From contig NZ_CP043909.1 in assembly GCF_008630915.1 (NCBI RefSeq), positions 2,976,001 to 3,040,000 on the forward strand: a DNA stretch of 64,000 bases. Direction: 5' to 3'. The notes beneath the pieces are model-generated. The model did no database searches. It had not been told where the DNA came from and saw only the letters and a list, made by a program, of their open reading frames with translations. This DNA comes from Acinetobacter suaedae (GTDB taxonomy: Bacteria; Pseudomonadota; Gammaproteobacteria; Pseudomonadales; Moraxellaceae). Positions 25,756 to 34,983 of the stretch are shown in pieces. A program made the position numbers and the translations under genes. How positions within the stretch are numbered: the stretch's first letter is position 1; the number at the start of each line of letters is the position of its first letter.

Positions 25756-27566
25756 TGTTTGATTTCTACCACTTTTGGCAGACTCATACTCCAATTCTTA
25801 GTATTTTAATTCCTGCTTTTACGAGCTTTTTATTATTAATATTGGGTAATCCCGGTTCAGGATCTTTAAAACAAGATTGGCGACAACCTTGGCGACGTGG
25901 TATCAGCCTAATTTCCGTTATTTTAGGATTGATCACAGCAATCAGTTATTTAATGATTGCCAATACTGGGCAGATCACCGTTTATCAAATGGGTGAATGG
26001 TCTGCTCCATTTGGTATTGTCATGGTTCTTGATCGTTTATCCGCATTTATGCTGGTATTGACCTATGCACTTGCTGTGCCTGTGCTGTGGTATGCTAGCG
26101 CGAACTGGGATACACGTGGCCGTTATTTCCATGCCATGTTCCATTTCTTGCTTATGGGGATTTCAGGTGCTTTCTTAACAGGCGACTTGTTTAACCTATT
26201 TGTCTTCTTTGAAATTTTATTGATGGCATCGTATGTACTCCTGCTACATGGTCAAGGTCGTCAACGTTTCCAGCTTGGTGTTCATTACGTTACCATTAAC
26301 TTACTTGCCTCTGCCCTCTTCCTTATTGGTCTGGGGATGATTTACGGCAGCGTAGGTAGTCTCAACATGGCTGACGTTGGCCGTCTCATGTCAACATTGG
26401 ATAGCGATCAACACAAGTTGGCGATCGCAGGTAGTTTGATTCTGTTCGTCGTATTCGGGATTAAAGCCGCAATGCTACCAGTTGGTTTTTGGTTGCCTAA
26501 GACCTATGCTGTTGCCAGCACGCCTGTTGCAGCCATCTTTACCATCATGACCAAAGTCGGAATTTATGCCATTTTACGTGTAAATGGTACGGTCTTTGAT
26601 GATGCAACAGCACAGCATATTTTCAAGAATTGCTTAATCGTAATCGGCCTTGTTACTTCAATTTATGGCGTAATTGGTGCGCTCGGGGTAGATCGTTTGC
26701 GTCGCTTTGTTGGCTTTATGGTCCTGTCATCAATTGGTACACTTCTGATTGCAATTGCGATGTTTAATACGCAAGCATGGTCAGCTGCATTGTACTACAT
26801 CGTGCATAGTACCTTGATTGCTGCGGCATTCTACCTGTTTTGTGGTTGGATTACCTCCCAACGTGGTGCATTCAAAGATCACTTAAAAGTCGCACCAAAA
26901 ATGAAACAGGAAAAAGCGGCTGCATTTACATACTTTACAATTGCACTGATGATGGCAGGTCTACCGCCATTTAGCGGCTTCTTAGGTAAAGTTTTTATAT
27001 TACAAGCAACAGCAGGAAGTCCTTATCAAGCGTGGATTATTGCCATCGTATTGATTGTGAGTTTACTGAGTATTATCGCCTTCACCCGTGTTGGTTTCAT
27101 TCTTTTTTGGCGTGCGAGCGCACCTGAAGAGAATCCCAAAGAGCCAGCACATGCTGAATATTTAGCACTACCAGAAGTTGCACCAAACCGTAATGATAAA
27201 GCCATTTATCTGTTACTCGCTGGGTTAATGGCATATGTGGTATTTGCCTCGCCAATTCAGCAATATGTCGTTTCGACAGCACAACAGATTCAGGACCACG
27301 CACTCTATAATGAAGCCATTTTGAAAAAGGATTCACAAGGACGTCCGATCAGTGTACAACCTTTTGATCCCAGCTATATTCCTGAAACAAAATATGGCGG
27401 CGAAGTTGAAGATCATAACGCGGTATTAATCCCAGATGTGATTTCAAAAGCCAGCTTACAAGGTGGCCATATTTCTGAGTATAAGCAACGTCAAATTGCT
27501 GAACAGATTTTAGAAGCACCTACGATTCCAAATGAAGCCCAGCTCAAGCCAATGGAGGAACACTAA
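25755..27566 (+). CDS. phaD: Mrp/Pha antiporter subunit D
   Basis: ND2/ND4-like antiporter subunit of 603 residues with about 14 membrane segments, including FNLFVFFEILLMASYVLLL and KAAMLPVGFWLPKTYAVASTPVAAIFTIM, which carry the conserved Glu and Lys of the proton path. After the last membrane helix (about residue 495) comes a hydrophilic tail of about 100 residues (IQQYVVSTAQQIQDHA onwards, ending in KPMEEH), longer than in many homologues. Start and stop codons overlap those of subunits C and E, indicating translational coupling. Confidence 0.92.
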   Translation: MFDFYHFWQTHTPILSILIPAFTSFLLLILGNPGSGSLKQDWRQPWRRGISLISVILGLITAISYLMIANTGQITVYQMGEWSAPFGIVMVLDRLSAFMLVLTYALAVPVLWYASANWDTRGRYFHAMFHFLLMGISGAFLTGDLFNLFVFFEILLMASYVLLLHGQGRQRFQLGVHYVTINLLASALFLIGLGMIYGSVGSLNMADVGRLMSTLDSDQHKLAIAGSLILFVVFGIKAAMLPVGFWLPKTYAVASTPVAAIFTIMTKVGIYAILRVNGTVFDDATAQHIFKNCLIVIGLVTSIYGVIGALGVDRLRRFVGFMVLSSIGTLLIAIAMFNTQAWSAALYYIVHSTLIAAAFYLFCGWITSQRGAFKDHLKVAPKMKQEKAAAFTYFTIALMMAGLPPFSGFLGKVFILQATAGSPYQAWIIAIVLIVSLLSIIAFTRVGFILFWRASAPEENPKEPAHAEYLALPEVAPNRNDKAIYLLLAGLMAYVVFASPIQQYVVSTAQQIQDHALYNEAILKKDSQGRPISVQPFDPSYIPETKYGGEVEDHNAVLIPDVISKASLQGGHISEYKQRQIAEQILEAPTIPNEAQLKPMEEH

Positions 27567-28093
27567 TGCAAAAACTTAATTTGCTTCATCGTTGTTTTCC
27601 ACATCCATTTGTCTCGTGCTTGGTTTTTGTCAGTTGGTTAATGCTGGCAAATAGCGTGCATATATCAAGCCTTACATTTGCATTCATATTAGCGGTAATC
27701 ATTCCATTATTGGTGCGACCTTTTATCGCCCACACCCCACGTATTCAGTTTGGGGCAGCAACCAAACTGTTCTTTGTGGTGCTATGGGATATTGTTATTT
27801 CAAATTTCCGTGTCGCAAGAATGGTGTTGGGTCCAATGAAAAAATTGCAGCCCAAATGGTATCGTGTTCCTTTAGACACTGAACATGAACAAGTCAACAC
27901 TTTGCTTGCGATGATTATTACCACGACACCAGGTACGGTTTCTGCAGGAATCGATCAAGAACGTGGTGATATTCTTGTTCACGCACTCAATTGTGATGAT
28001 ACAGAGGTTGATGTTCAAGAAATTAAAAAGCGCTATGAAATGCCTTTAATTGAAATCTTCAGCGCGAAGATACCAGAGGGAGCGAGCAAATGA
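27566..28093 (+). CDS. phaE: Mrp/Pha antiporter subunit E
   Basis: MnhE-type subunit of 175 residues. Two or three N-terminal hydrophobic segments (PFVSCLVFVSWLMLANSVHI, LTFAFILAVIIPLLVRPF, TKLFFVVLWDIVISNFRVA) are followed by a cytoplasmic domain with MIITTTPGTVSAGIDQERGDILVHAL, the family signature. The start overlaps the subunit D stop by one base; the stop overlaps the start of subunit F (ATGA). Confidence 0.92.
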   Translation: MQKLNLLHRCFPHPFVSCLVFVSWLMLANSVHISSLTFAFILAVIIPLLVRPFIAHTPRIQFGAATKLFFVVLWDIVISNFRVARMVLGPMKKLQPKWYRVPLDTEHEQVNTLLAMIITTTPGTVSAGIDQERGDILVHALNCDDTEVDVQEIKKRYEMPLIEIFSAKIPEGASK

Positions 28094-28365
28094 CTATTTT
28101 ACCGTATGCACTGGGTATTGGTTTGATTACAATCACCATTTCCATGTTCATGTGTTTGATTCGCCTTATTGCAGGCCCTTCAGTGATTGATCGTTTGCTT
28201 GCACTGGACACATTATTCCTCAATGCGACATGTCTTATTGTATTATTGGGAATTTACTGGGCCAGTACCAATTTCTTTGAAGGCGCTCTTTTGGTCGCAA
28301 TGCTTGGTTTTGTTTCTACCGCTGCACTTGCTCGTTATTTCACAACTGGGCATGTGATTGATTAA
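28090..28365 (+). CDS. phaF: Mrp/Pha antiporter subunit F
   Basis: Small subunit of 91 residues with three membrane segments and the MrpF signature RLIAGPSVIDRLLALDTLFLN in the first loop (about residues 25-44), including the conserved Asp. It overlaps subunit E by four bases and lies 11 bases before subunit G. Part of the antiporter membrane core. Confidence 0.92.
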   Translation: MTILPYALGIGLITITISMFMCLIRLIAGPSVIDRLLALDTLFLNATCLIVLLGIYWASTNFFEGALLVAMLGFVSTAALARYFTTGHVID

Positions 28366-28376
28366 GGAGATAAATC

Positions 28377-28742
28377 ATGCAACTTACCGTAGAAATCATT
28401 ATTTCTTTTTTTGTGGTATTTGGCGCATTTTTTATGTTAGTCGGATCAATTGGTATGATCCGTTTACCCGACTTATTTATGCGTCTTCATGCGCCAACTA
28501 AAGCAAGTACATTGGGCTTAGGTAGCTTTTTGATTGCCGCAATGGTATTCGGTGCTGCTCACGGTCGTTTTGGTGCCGCTGAATTGCTGATTACCTTCTT
28601 TGCATTTATCACAGCACCTGTATCTGCAAATTTGATGGCACAAGCAGCAATCCATCTACGTTTACGTTCAAATAGTGGAGATGTACCAGAAGCCCTAGAT
28701 CGCCCTCTTCCTTGGCAGCGTTATCGTCGCAAAAAAGATTAA
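28377..28742 (+). CDS. phaG: Mrp/Pha antiporter subunit G
   Basis: Last subunit of the antiporter, 121 residues, with three membrane segments and the MnhG signature GSIGMIRLPDLFMRLHAPTKA (about residues 23-43) followed by STLGLGSFLIAAMVF. The RBS AAGGAG at 28366-28371 precedes the ATG at 28377. The operon ends at the hairpin 28771-28795. The complex uses the proton gradient to expel Na+ or K+ and supports pH and salt tolerance. Confidence 0.92.
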   Translation: MQLTVEIIISFFVVFGAFFMLVGSIGMIRLPDLFMRLHAPTKASTLGLGSFLIAAMVFGAAHGRFGAAELLITFFAFITAPVSANLMAQAAIHLRLRSNSGDVPEALDRPLPWQRYRRKKD

Positions 28743-28765
28743 TCTTTTATAAACGAATCTAAGTC

Positions 28766-28795
28766 AAAAAAGACCAACTTTAGTTGGTCTTTTTT
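28766..28795. terminator. Terminator of the Mrp/Pha operon
   Basis: AGACCAACT (28771-28779) and AGTTGGTCT (28782-28790) form a perfect stem, extended by A-run 28766-28770 against T-run 28791-28795. Works as an intrinsic terminator for the plus-strand operon and possibly in both directions. Confidence 0.85.
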
Positions 28796-28816
28796 ATTAC
28801 GAAAAACAAATAATAA

Positions 28817-28842
28817 AAAAGCCACCCGAAGGTGGCTTTTTA
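28817..28842 (-). terminator. Terminator of the rimP-nusA-infB-rbfA operon
   Basis: AAAAGCCACC (28817-28826) and GGTGGCTTTT (28831-28840) form a perfect 10-bp stem closed by a CGAA loop on the plus strand, with T-runs on both sides. It starts a few bases after the rbfA stop codon on the minus strand. Confidence 0.85.
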
Positions 28843-28845
28843 AAC

Positions 28846-29244
28846 TTATTCTTTATCTTGCTCTTGTTCCGGCAAATCCTTGACAGCTTCAGCAATCAAA
28901 CCAAACATATAGTTGCCATAAGCATTGGTTTTGTCATAGTGAAAACGCAAGCGAGGTGTGACACGGGTCTTAATACGACGACTCAATTCATGACGCAAGA
29001 AACCAGATGCTTTATTCAACACATCTAAAGTTTCTTTATTTGCAGCTTCACTTTGTTCATCACCAAGTTCACGTCCCATTACAGTAACATAAACTTCAGC
29101 ATATCCCATATCAGCACTAACTTTCACGGCTGAGATGGTCACAAGACCACCCAGACGAGGATCTTTAAGCTCTTGACGAATCAGGTCAGACAGCTCACGC
29201 TGTACCGAATCCGCCATGCGCTTTAAGCGTTGGCTACCCGCCAT
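28846..29244 (-). CDS. rbfA: RbfA, 30S ribosome-binding factor A
   Basis: Late-stage 30S assembly factor acting on 16S rRNA 5' processing, with a single KH-type domain. The 132-residue protein starts [22 protein letters not shown] and contains DPRLGGLVTISAVKVSADMGYAEVYV and a C-terminal TRVTPRLRFHYD, all family landmarks. It ends a cluster nusA-infB-rbfA; its ATG overlaps the last base of the infB stop region (29244), so translation is coupled. A terminator hairpin follows at once. Confidence 0.95.
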   Translation of the reverse strand: MAGSQRLKRMADSVQRELSDLIRQELKDPRLGGLVTISAVKVSADMGYAEVYVTVMGRELGDEQSEAANKETLDVLNKASGFLRHELSRRIKTRVTPRLRFHYDKTNAYGNYMFGLIAEAVKDLPEQEQDKE

Positions 29245-31949
29245 TAAAGACTCCGTTTAACCAATTGGACATCATAAACTTCGATCTTATCGAGTTCTTT
29301 AATGTCGTTATAACCTTTTACAGCAAGACCACATTCCATACCAGCACGAACTTCTTCAACCACATCTTTATAGCGACGTAATGACTCAAGCTCACCTTGG
29401 AAAATAACCACATCATCACGTAAGACACGGATTGGCTTATTACGGTGAATTACACCTTCCATCACCATACAGCCGGCTGCTGCACCAAATTTACTAGAAC
29501 GGAATACTTCACGTACTTGCGCAACACCCAAGATCGTTTCACGATGTTCAGGTGCAAGTTTACCGCTCATTGCTGCTTTTACGTCATCAATCAATTGATA
29601 GATGATGCTGTAGTAACGAATATCTATACCATCTTGATCCGACTTTTGACGTGCTGTGTTATCTGCACGTACGTTAAAGCCCAATAATACCGCTTCAGAT
29701 GACTCAGCAAGTGTCACATCAGACTCGGTAATTGCACCAACACCAGAACCGATTACACGTACTTTCACTTCATCAGTAGAAAGTTCATCAAGCGCAACAT
29801 GCAATGCTTCTAAAGTACCACGTACATCAGTTTTAAGCACAACATTCACGGTCGGAACATCTTTTTTGCCCATCGATGCCATGATGTTTTCTAAACGCAT
29901 TGCGCTTGCACGCTCAAGACGTTTTTGACGTTCACGATCTGCACGCGCATCAGCAACTTCACGTGCTTTCTTCTCATCATTCACGACAAGAACTTCATCA
30001 CCCGCCATCGGCGCTTCAGGTAAACCTAAGATTTCAACAGGAATAGATGGGCCAGCTGAAGTGATACGTTGACCATTTTCATCAGACATCGCACGTACAC
30101 GACCATAAGATGAGCCAGCCAAGACAAGATCACCAATGTTCAATGTACCGTTTTGTACAAGAATAGAAGTCACTGCACCGCGACCTTTATCAACACGTGC
30201 TTCGATGACAACACCTTGAGCTGCACCTTCTGCAGAAGCCTTAAGCTCCATCAATTCAGATTGGATTAAGATCAAGTCCAGTAACTCATCAATACCTTGG
30301 CCTGAATGCGCTGATACCTTAGCAACTGGCACATCACCGCCCCACTCTTCAGGTACGATTTCTTTAGTTGTTAATTCATTTAACACGCGATCTGGATCAG
30401 CTGACTCTTTATCCATCTTGTTGATCGCAACAATGATCGGCGTACCCGCAGCACGCGCATGATCAATCGCTTCCGCAGTTTGTGGCATTACACCATCATC
30501 TGCAGCAACAACAAGTACAACGATATCTGTCGCTTTGGCACCACGTGAACGCATTGACGTAAACGCTGCGTGTCCTGGAGTATCTAAGAAAGTAATAATC
30601 CCTTTCTCTGTTTCAACATGATAAGCACCGATATGCTGAGTGATACCACCAGCTTCACCTGCAGCCACTTTAGAACGACGAATACGATCTAATAATGATG
30701 TTTTACCATGGTCAACGTGTCCCATGATCGTAACAACAGGTGGACGAGTTGTTTGCTCACCACGAGCTTCTTCAGCTGCTTCAAGTAAGTTATCTTCAGC
30801 TTGAGTATCAGACACAAGAATCGGATTATGACCTAACTCTTCCACTACTAATACTGCAGTATCTTGATCAATCGACTGGTTCTGAGTAACAAGTTCACCC
30901 ATTTTCATGAGCATCTTGATAACTTCGCGAACTTTAACTGCCATTTTTTGAGCTAAATCAGCTACAACAATCGTTGAACCAATTTCCACATCATAAACTT
31001 GCTTCTTAACAGGTTTTTCAAAACCGTGTTTATTTGATTGACTTGTTTTCAAGCCACGTTTGTGATGGGTACGGTTGAAGCTTTGCTCTTCTTGGTTATT
31101 ACGACCACCTTTCTTCTGACCACGTGTGTTGCTCGCGCCACCACGTTTGATTTCACGGTCTTCTTGATTAAATGAATCTTCATAAGCTTGACCAACAAGA
31201 CCTGCTGCCAATGGAGAATCATCAATCACACGAATAGTCGTAGTCGAATCATCGCTTGAATATTTTGATGCCATTTTACGCATCTGCTCAAGTGTACGCT
31301 GTTGCGCTTCTTCAGCAGCTTTACGACGCACTGCTTCTTCAGTCGCTTTTAACTGAGCTGCTTGTGCTTCACGTGCTTTCTTCTGCTCAGCAGTTTCTGT
31401 TGGTTTTACAACAGGCGCTTTGATCACTTTATCGCTGTTACGCTTTTTCACGACAACTGCTGTTTTAGCAGGTGCTTGACCAGCACTATCAGAAGTATGC
31501 GCCGCACGCATTGCCTCTAAAGTTGCATTGGCTTTCTGCTCAGCTTGATTACGTGCTTTTTGCTCAGCTTCTTCACGCGCTTTTTGTTCTACACGTGCTT
31601 TTGCTTCAGCTTCAGCACGTGCTTTTGCTTCAGCAGCAAGTAGTTCTGGGTTTGGTTTAGCAAAAACTTGTTTCTTACGAACTTCAACATTAATGCTTTT
31701 GGCCTTACCCGATGTACTGGTTACTTTAGCAGTACTCGTTGTTTTACGTTTCAACGCAATCTTTCCTGTGTTACCACTTTCTTGACCATGAACTTTTTTC
31801 AAATAGTTGATCAAAGTATCTTGCTGTTCAGTGGTAATAATGTCATCTGCTTTACGCTGTGGTAGACCTGCTTCGCGAACCTGCTCTAGGAGTTTCTCTA
31901 CAGGACGTTCTACACTGAGTGCTAACTCTTGAATCGACTTGTCCGTCAT
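29244..31949 (-). CDS. infB: Translation initiation factor IF-2
   Basis: GTPase that delivers initiator tRNA to the 30S subunit. The 901-residue protein has an N-terminal IF2_N domain, a long Ala/Glu/Lys-rich linker (about residues 100-230, many [14 protein letters not shown] repeats), a second IF2_N-type segment ([20 protein letters not shown]) and the G domain with [12 protein letters not shown] (G1), DTPGHAAF (G3) and NKMDK (G4), then domains II to IV ending [18 protein letters not shown]. It lies 11 bases after nusA. The biased linker produces long spurious open frames on the opposite strand. Confidence 0.97.
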   Translation of the reverse strand: MTDKSIQELALSVERPVEKLLEQVREAGLPQRKADDIITTEQQDTLINYLKKVHGQESGNTGKIALKRKTTSTAKVTSTSGKAKSINVEVRKKQVFAKPNPELLAAEAKARAEAEAKARVEQKAREEAEQKARNQAEQKANATLEAMRAAHTSDSAGQAPAKTAVVVKKRNSDKVIKAPVVKPTETAEQKKAREAQAAQLKATEEAVRRKAAEEAQQRTLEQMRKMASKYSSDDSTTTIRVIDDSPLAAGLVGQAYEDSFNQEDREIKRGGASNTRGQKKGGRNNQEEQSFNRTHHKRGLKTSQSNKHGFEKPVKKQVYDVEIGSTIVVADLAQKMAVKVREVIKMLMKMGELVTQNQSIDQDTAVLVVEELGHNPILVSDTQAEDNLLEAAEEARGEQTTRPPVVTIMGHVDHGKTSLLDRIRRSKVAAGEAGGITQHIGAYHVETEKGIITFLDTPGHAAFTSMRSRGAKATDIVVLVVAADDGVMPQTAEAIDHARAAGTPIIVAINKMDKESADPDRVLNELTTKEIVPEEWGGDVPVAKVSAHSGQGIDELLDLILIQSELMELKASAEGAAQGVVIEARVDKGRGAVTSILVQNGTLNIGDLVLAGSSYGRVRAMSDENGQRITSAGPSIPVEILGLPEAPMAGDEVLVVNDEKKAREVADARADRERQKRLERASAMRLENIMASMGKKDVPTVNVVLKTDVRGTLEALHVALDELSTDEVKVRVIGSGVGAITESDVTLAESSEAVLLGFNVRADNTARQKSDQDGIDIRYYSIIYQLIDDVKAAMSGKLAPEHRETILGVAQVREVFRSSKFGAAAGCMVMEGVIHRNKPIRVLRDDVVIFQGELESLRRYKDVVEEVRAGMECGLAVKGYNDIKELDKIEVYDVQLVKRSL

Positions 31950-31959
31950 CTATAATCTC

Positions 31960-33444
31960 CTAGTTAAACCATGATTCACGTGCTTTCATAATCAATTGAC
32001 CCGCTTTGTCATGCCCTAAACCTTCGATATCAGAAATATCGTCAGTTGCTTGGTCAGCCAAGTCATCAACTGTAATCACACCACGTGCCGCCAATGCATA
32101 TGCAATCTCAGTGGTCATACCATCCATACCGAGAAGTTCTGCACTTGGCTCTTGAATATTTTCTTGCTGTTTTAACGCATCCGTTAAAGCGGCTTCTTTC
32201 GCACGACTCTGCAACAATTCAACCAAATCGGCATCAAGCTCAATTTCATCAAATGTTTCGGCTGGCACATAAGCAATCTCTTCTAATGAAGTAAAGCCCA
32301 TTTCAACCAATGCCATTGCTAAATCTTCTTCAATATCTAGACGTGATACAAACATATCTAAATATTGCTGTGCTTCATTTTGCTGACGAGCACGATACTC
32401 TTCTTCTAACATCATGTCGAGTTTATAACCCGTCAACTCAGATGCTAAACGAACATTTTGTCCTTGCGAACCAATTGCACGTGCTAATTGATCATTGGTC
32501 GCGAAGATGATGTCTGCACTACGTGCATCTTCATCCAATACGATACCAGATACATCTGCTGGCTCTAAAGCACTTGCAATATATTGTGCTGGATCATCCG
32601 ACCATACCACTACATCAATGCGCTCACCGTTCAATTCTTGCTGTACAGCTTGAATACGAGTACCACGCATCCCAATACATGCACCTACAGGATCAATACG
32701 ATGATCATTGGTTTTTACTGCAATTTTAGCGCGTACACCCGGTTGACGTGCTGCCGCTTTGATTTCAATAATTTCTTCAGAAATTTCAGGAATTTCTTTT
32801 TTCATCAACGCAATCAGCATTTCAGGGCGTGAACGCGACAATAACAACTGCGCACCACGACCTTCACGATTCACACTATACAAAATGGCATTAATACGTT
32901 GCTTTGGACGTAAAATTTCTTTATGAATCGTTTCTTCACGAGCCAAATAAGCTTCAGCATTATCACCCAAGTCAATAATGAAGCCATCTTTAGTTTGCTT
33001 TTTCACTTCACCGTAAATCAGCTCACCAACTTTTGACTCGTAGGCATCAGCGACTAATGCGCGTTCTGCTTCACGAATTTTTTGTACGATAACCTGTTTT
33101 GCAATCTGTGCAGCAATACGACCGAACTCAATCGATTCAACTTCTAGCTCACGAACATCACCAATTGACCACTTCGATGGGTCTACATCAGAAATCGCAT
33201 CTTGACATGCTGGCATTTCATGGTCTTCATCTGCCACAACAGTCCATTGACGGAATGTACGATAATCGCCTGTTTTACGATCAATCTCAACACGAAGTTG
33301 AGCTTCTTCAGAATGTGTGCCTTCGTAAAACTTTTTCTTCGTCGCTGCAACTAGGGCTTGCTCTAATGCTTGGAAGATCGCCTCACGACTAACACCTTTT
33401 TCATTACTAACCGTCTCTGCAACGGTAAGAATTTCACGGCCCAT
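31960..33444 (-). CDS. nusA: Transcription termination/antitermination factor NusA
   Basis: RNA-polymerase-bound pausing, termination and antitermination factor. The 494-residue protein has the N-terminal RNAP-binding domain (MGREILTVAETVSNEKGVS), an S1 domain (VGELIYGEVKKQTKDGFIIDLG, about residues 135-155), two KH domains with VGACIGMRGTRIQAVQQEL and RAIGSQGQNVRLASELTG, and two acidic C-terminal repeats as in gammaproteobacterial NusA. It is preceded by rimP after 37 bases and followed by infB. Confidence 0.97.
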   Translation of the reverse strand: MGREILTVAETVSNEKGVSREAIFQALEQALVAATKKKFYEGTHSEEAQLRVEIDRKTGDYRTFRQWTVVADEDHEMPACQDAISDVDPSKWSIGDVRELEVESIEFGRIAAQIAKQVIVQKIREAERALVADAYESKVGELIYGEVKKQTKDGFIIDLGDNAEAYLAREETIHKEILRPKQRINAILYSVNREGRGAQLLLSRSRPEMLIALMKKEIPEISEEIIEIKAAARQPGVRAKIAVKTNDHRIDPVGACIGMRGTRIQAVQQELNGERIDVVVWSDDPAQYIASALEPADVSGIVLDEDARSADIIFATNDQLARAIGSQGQNVRLASELTGYKLDMMLEEEYRARQQNEAQQYLDMFVSRLDIEEDLAMALVEMGFTSLEEIAYVPAETFDEIELDADLVELLQSRAKEAALTDALKQQENIQEPSAELLGMDGMTTEIAYALAARGVITVDDLADQATDDISDIEGLGHDKAGQLIMKARESWFN

Positions 33445-33481
33445 AAGTCACCTACCGATTTCTTATAAAATTAAGTTAATA

Positions 33482-34006
33482 TTAGTCTTGATAGATTAAA
33501 TTTGCTTTATCAATATTATGACTATCAATTTCAAGCACTTGACCACCTTCTACTTCGACCTGAATCATTTCATTTTCCAGATCAACAGAAAGTAATTTTG
33601 CTTGGAATTTACGACGGTTTTCGACAGCAGTAATTAATCGTAAAGCAACTTGTTGCCCAATATACCCAGACATTTGTGACAACTGAAAGAATGGACGATC
33701 CCAACCTGGTGAAGAGACCTCTAAAGCATATTCACCCGAAATCGGGTCATGAACATCCAGCATTGCACCGACTTGTTGAGTTACAAGTACACAATCCTGA
33801 ACGCCAATACCTCGACCTTGTTCAACTTCACCATCCTCATTGAGAACAGGTTCCGCATTCTCATCGACTGCTTTATCGATATAAATGCGTAGTAAAGAGC
33901 GCTTACCTTGTGGCAGGAATTCAATCCCCCACAAATCTACATCACAGGCAGCAACCGCTGGTGCGATTAGATCAAATAGTGCTTGAGATTTATTTGATAG
34001 TTTCAT
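33482..34006 (-). CDS. rimP: RimP, ribosome maturation factor
   Basis: Assembly factor for the 30S subunit. The 174-residue protein carries [43 protein letters not shown] and [15 protein letters not shown], the RimP signatures; the middle part is slightly longer than in E. coli because of an acidic insert ([19 protein letters not shown]). It is first protein gene of the rimP-nusA-infB-rbfA operon and follows the initiator tRNA genes, as in E. coli metY-rimP-nusA. Two terminator-like hairpins lie between the tRNAs and rimP. Confidence 0.93.
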   Translation of the reverse strand: MKLSNKSQALFDLIAPAVAACDVDLWGIEFLPQGKRSLLRIYIDKAVDENAEPVLNEDGEVEQGRGIGVQDCVLVTQQVGAMLDVHDPISGEYALEVSSPGWDRPFFQLSQMSGYIGQQVALRLITAVENRRKFQAKLLSVDLENEMIQVEVEGGQVLEIDSHNIDKANLIYQD

Positions 34007-34119
34007 TTACTCTCGTTGCTCTCATGCGAGCCAATCAATAACCGTATAGTGAACACGATAATTTGATCTTGCGCCGTACACGGCTCATATCGACACTACA
34101 CGATAGCTAAACAACCAAT

Positions 34120-34139
34120 AAAAAAGGGCGTAACCGCCC
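34120..34139 (-). terminator. Terminator-like hairpin 2 between initiator tRNAs and rimP
   Basis: On the minus strand GGGCG (34139-34135), loop GTTA and CGCCC (34130-34126) are followed by TTTTTT (34125-34120). A compact, well-formed intrinsic terminator upstream of rimP. Confidence 0.75.
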
Positions 34140-34171
34140 CTATGTTACACAGAAAACTGAAGTCCACTGTG

Positions 34172-34198
34172 CAAAAAGGCCCACCTTATTGTGAGCCT
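34172..34198 (-). terminator. Terminator-like hairpin 1 after the initiator tRNA genes
   Basis: On the minus strand AGGCTCAC (34198-34191) pairs with GTGGGCCT (34184-34177), 8 bp with one G-T wobble, loop of six bases, followed by a T-run. It lies 14 bases downstream of the last initiator tRNA and probably ends or attenuates the tRNA transcript. Confidence 0.75.
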
Positions 34199-34211
34199 CT
34201 TTTTAGAAACT

Positions 34212-34288
<77 letters not shown>

Positions 34289-34350
34289 TCAACGTGCAAA
34301 ATTATATACAATTATGAAAAAAAGTCAATTTGAGTTTTCTTCACTATTGC

Positions 34351-34374
34351 TTGATTAAGTTGCACCTTAATCAA
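34351..34374 (-). other. Hairpin between the two initiator tRNA genes
   Basis: TTGATTAAG (34351-34359) and CTTAATCAA (34366-34374) form a perfect 9-bp stem with a TTGCAC loop, one base downstream of the 3' end of the first initiator tRNA. No T-run follows in the direction of transcription, so it is more likely a processing or stability structure in the tRNA precursor than a terminator. Confidence 0.5.
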
Positions 34375-34375
34375 A

Positions 34376-34452
<77 letters not shown>

Positions 34453-34495
34453 TCAACAAATCACTGCTTACACCAAACTAACTGGTTATTAAGTT

Positions 34496-34580
34496 TGGTG
34501 CGGAAGGGGGGACTTGAACCCCCACGCCCGAAAGCACTACCACCTCAAGGTAGCGTGTCTACCAATTCCACCACCACCGC
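34496..34580 (-). tRNA. tRNA-Leu (GAG)
   Basis: An 85-base class II tRNA with long variable arm and encoded CCA. The D-arm GGAATTGGTAGACACGC and anticodon loop CTTGAGG match leucine tRNAs with anticodon GAG. The acceptor stem reads GCGGTGG against CTTCCGC, giving a T5-T68 mismatch and a G6-T67 wobble, which is unusual. Order secG, tRNA-Leu, initiator tRNA, rimP matches the E. coli secG-leuU-metY-rimP neighbourhood. Confidence 0.93.
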
Positions 34581-34641
34581 AGCTTTCTTTGTGGGACGCA
34601 TTCTATTCCTTTAATTCAAAAAAGGAAAGTGCTAATTCGAC

Positions 34642-34971
34642 TTATTCAGTCGTTTTTGGTGCATTTGATGAAGTTTCAGGCGATGTTGCTGGAACTGAAC
34701 TAGAACTTTGAACAGTTTTTAGGCTATAAGCCTCTGTCGTGCTTTTTTTCGCCATTACCGCTAAAGAAAGACTCGTCACAAAGAATATAGCCGTAAAAAT
34801 TGCAGTCAAACGCGTCAAGAAGTTTCCAGCACCAGAAGCTCCAAATACAGTTGCCGCACCGCCACCACCAAATGATGCTCCTGCTTCAGCACCTTTACCT
34901 TGTTGTACTAAGACCAAAGCAATAATCAAAATTGCTAAAATGATATGTACAACGAGTATAAAACTATACAT
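34642..34971 (-). CDS. secG: SecG, protein-export membrane protein
   Basis: Small subunit of the SecYEG translocon. The 109-residue protein has two membrane segments (FILVVHIILAILIIALVLVQ and LTRLTAIFTAIFFVTSLSLAVM) joined by the Gly/Ala-rich loop QGKGAEAGASFGGGGAATVFG, the family hallmark, and a Ser/Thr-rich C-terminal tail. It lies 12 bases after tpiA and upstream of tRNA-Leu, a conserved order. Confidence 0.95.
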   Translation of the reverse strand: MYSFILVVHIILAILIIALVLVQQGKGAEAGASFGGGGAATVFGASGAGNFLTRLTAIFTAIFFVTSLSLAVMAKKSTTEAYSLKTVQSSSSVPATSPETSSNAPKTTE

Positions 34972-34983
34972 CTCTATTCCTCG

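Noticed and set aside
31472..31660. Leucine-rich open frame antisense to infB
   Set aside because: It mirrors the Ala/Glu/Lys-rich linker of IF-2 and is explained by codon bias.
32085..33392. Several open frames antisense to nusA
   Set aside because: His/Gln/Leu-rich compositions produced by reading the opposite strand of nusA; no starts with RBS and no conserved motifs.
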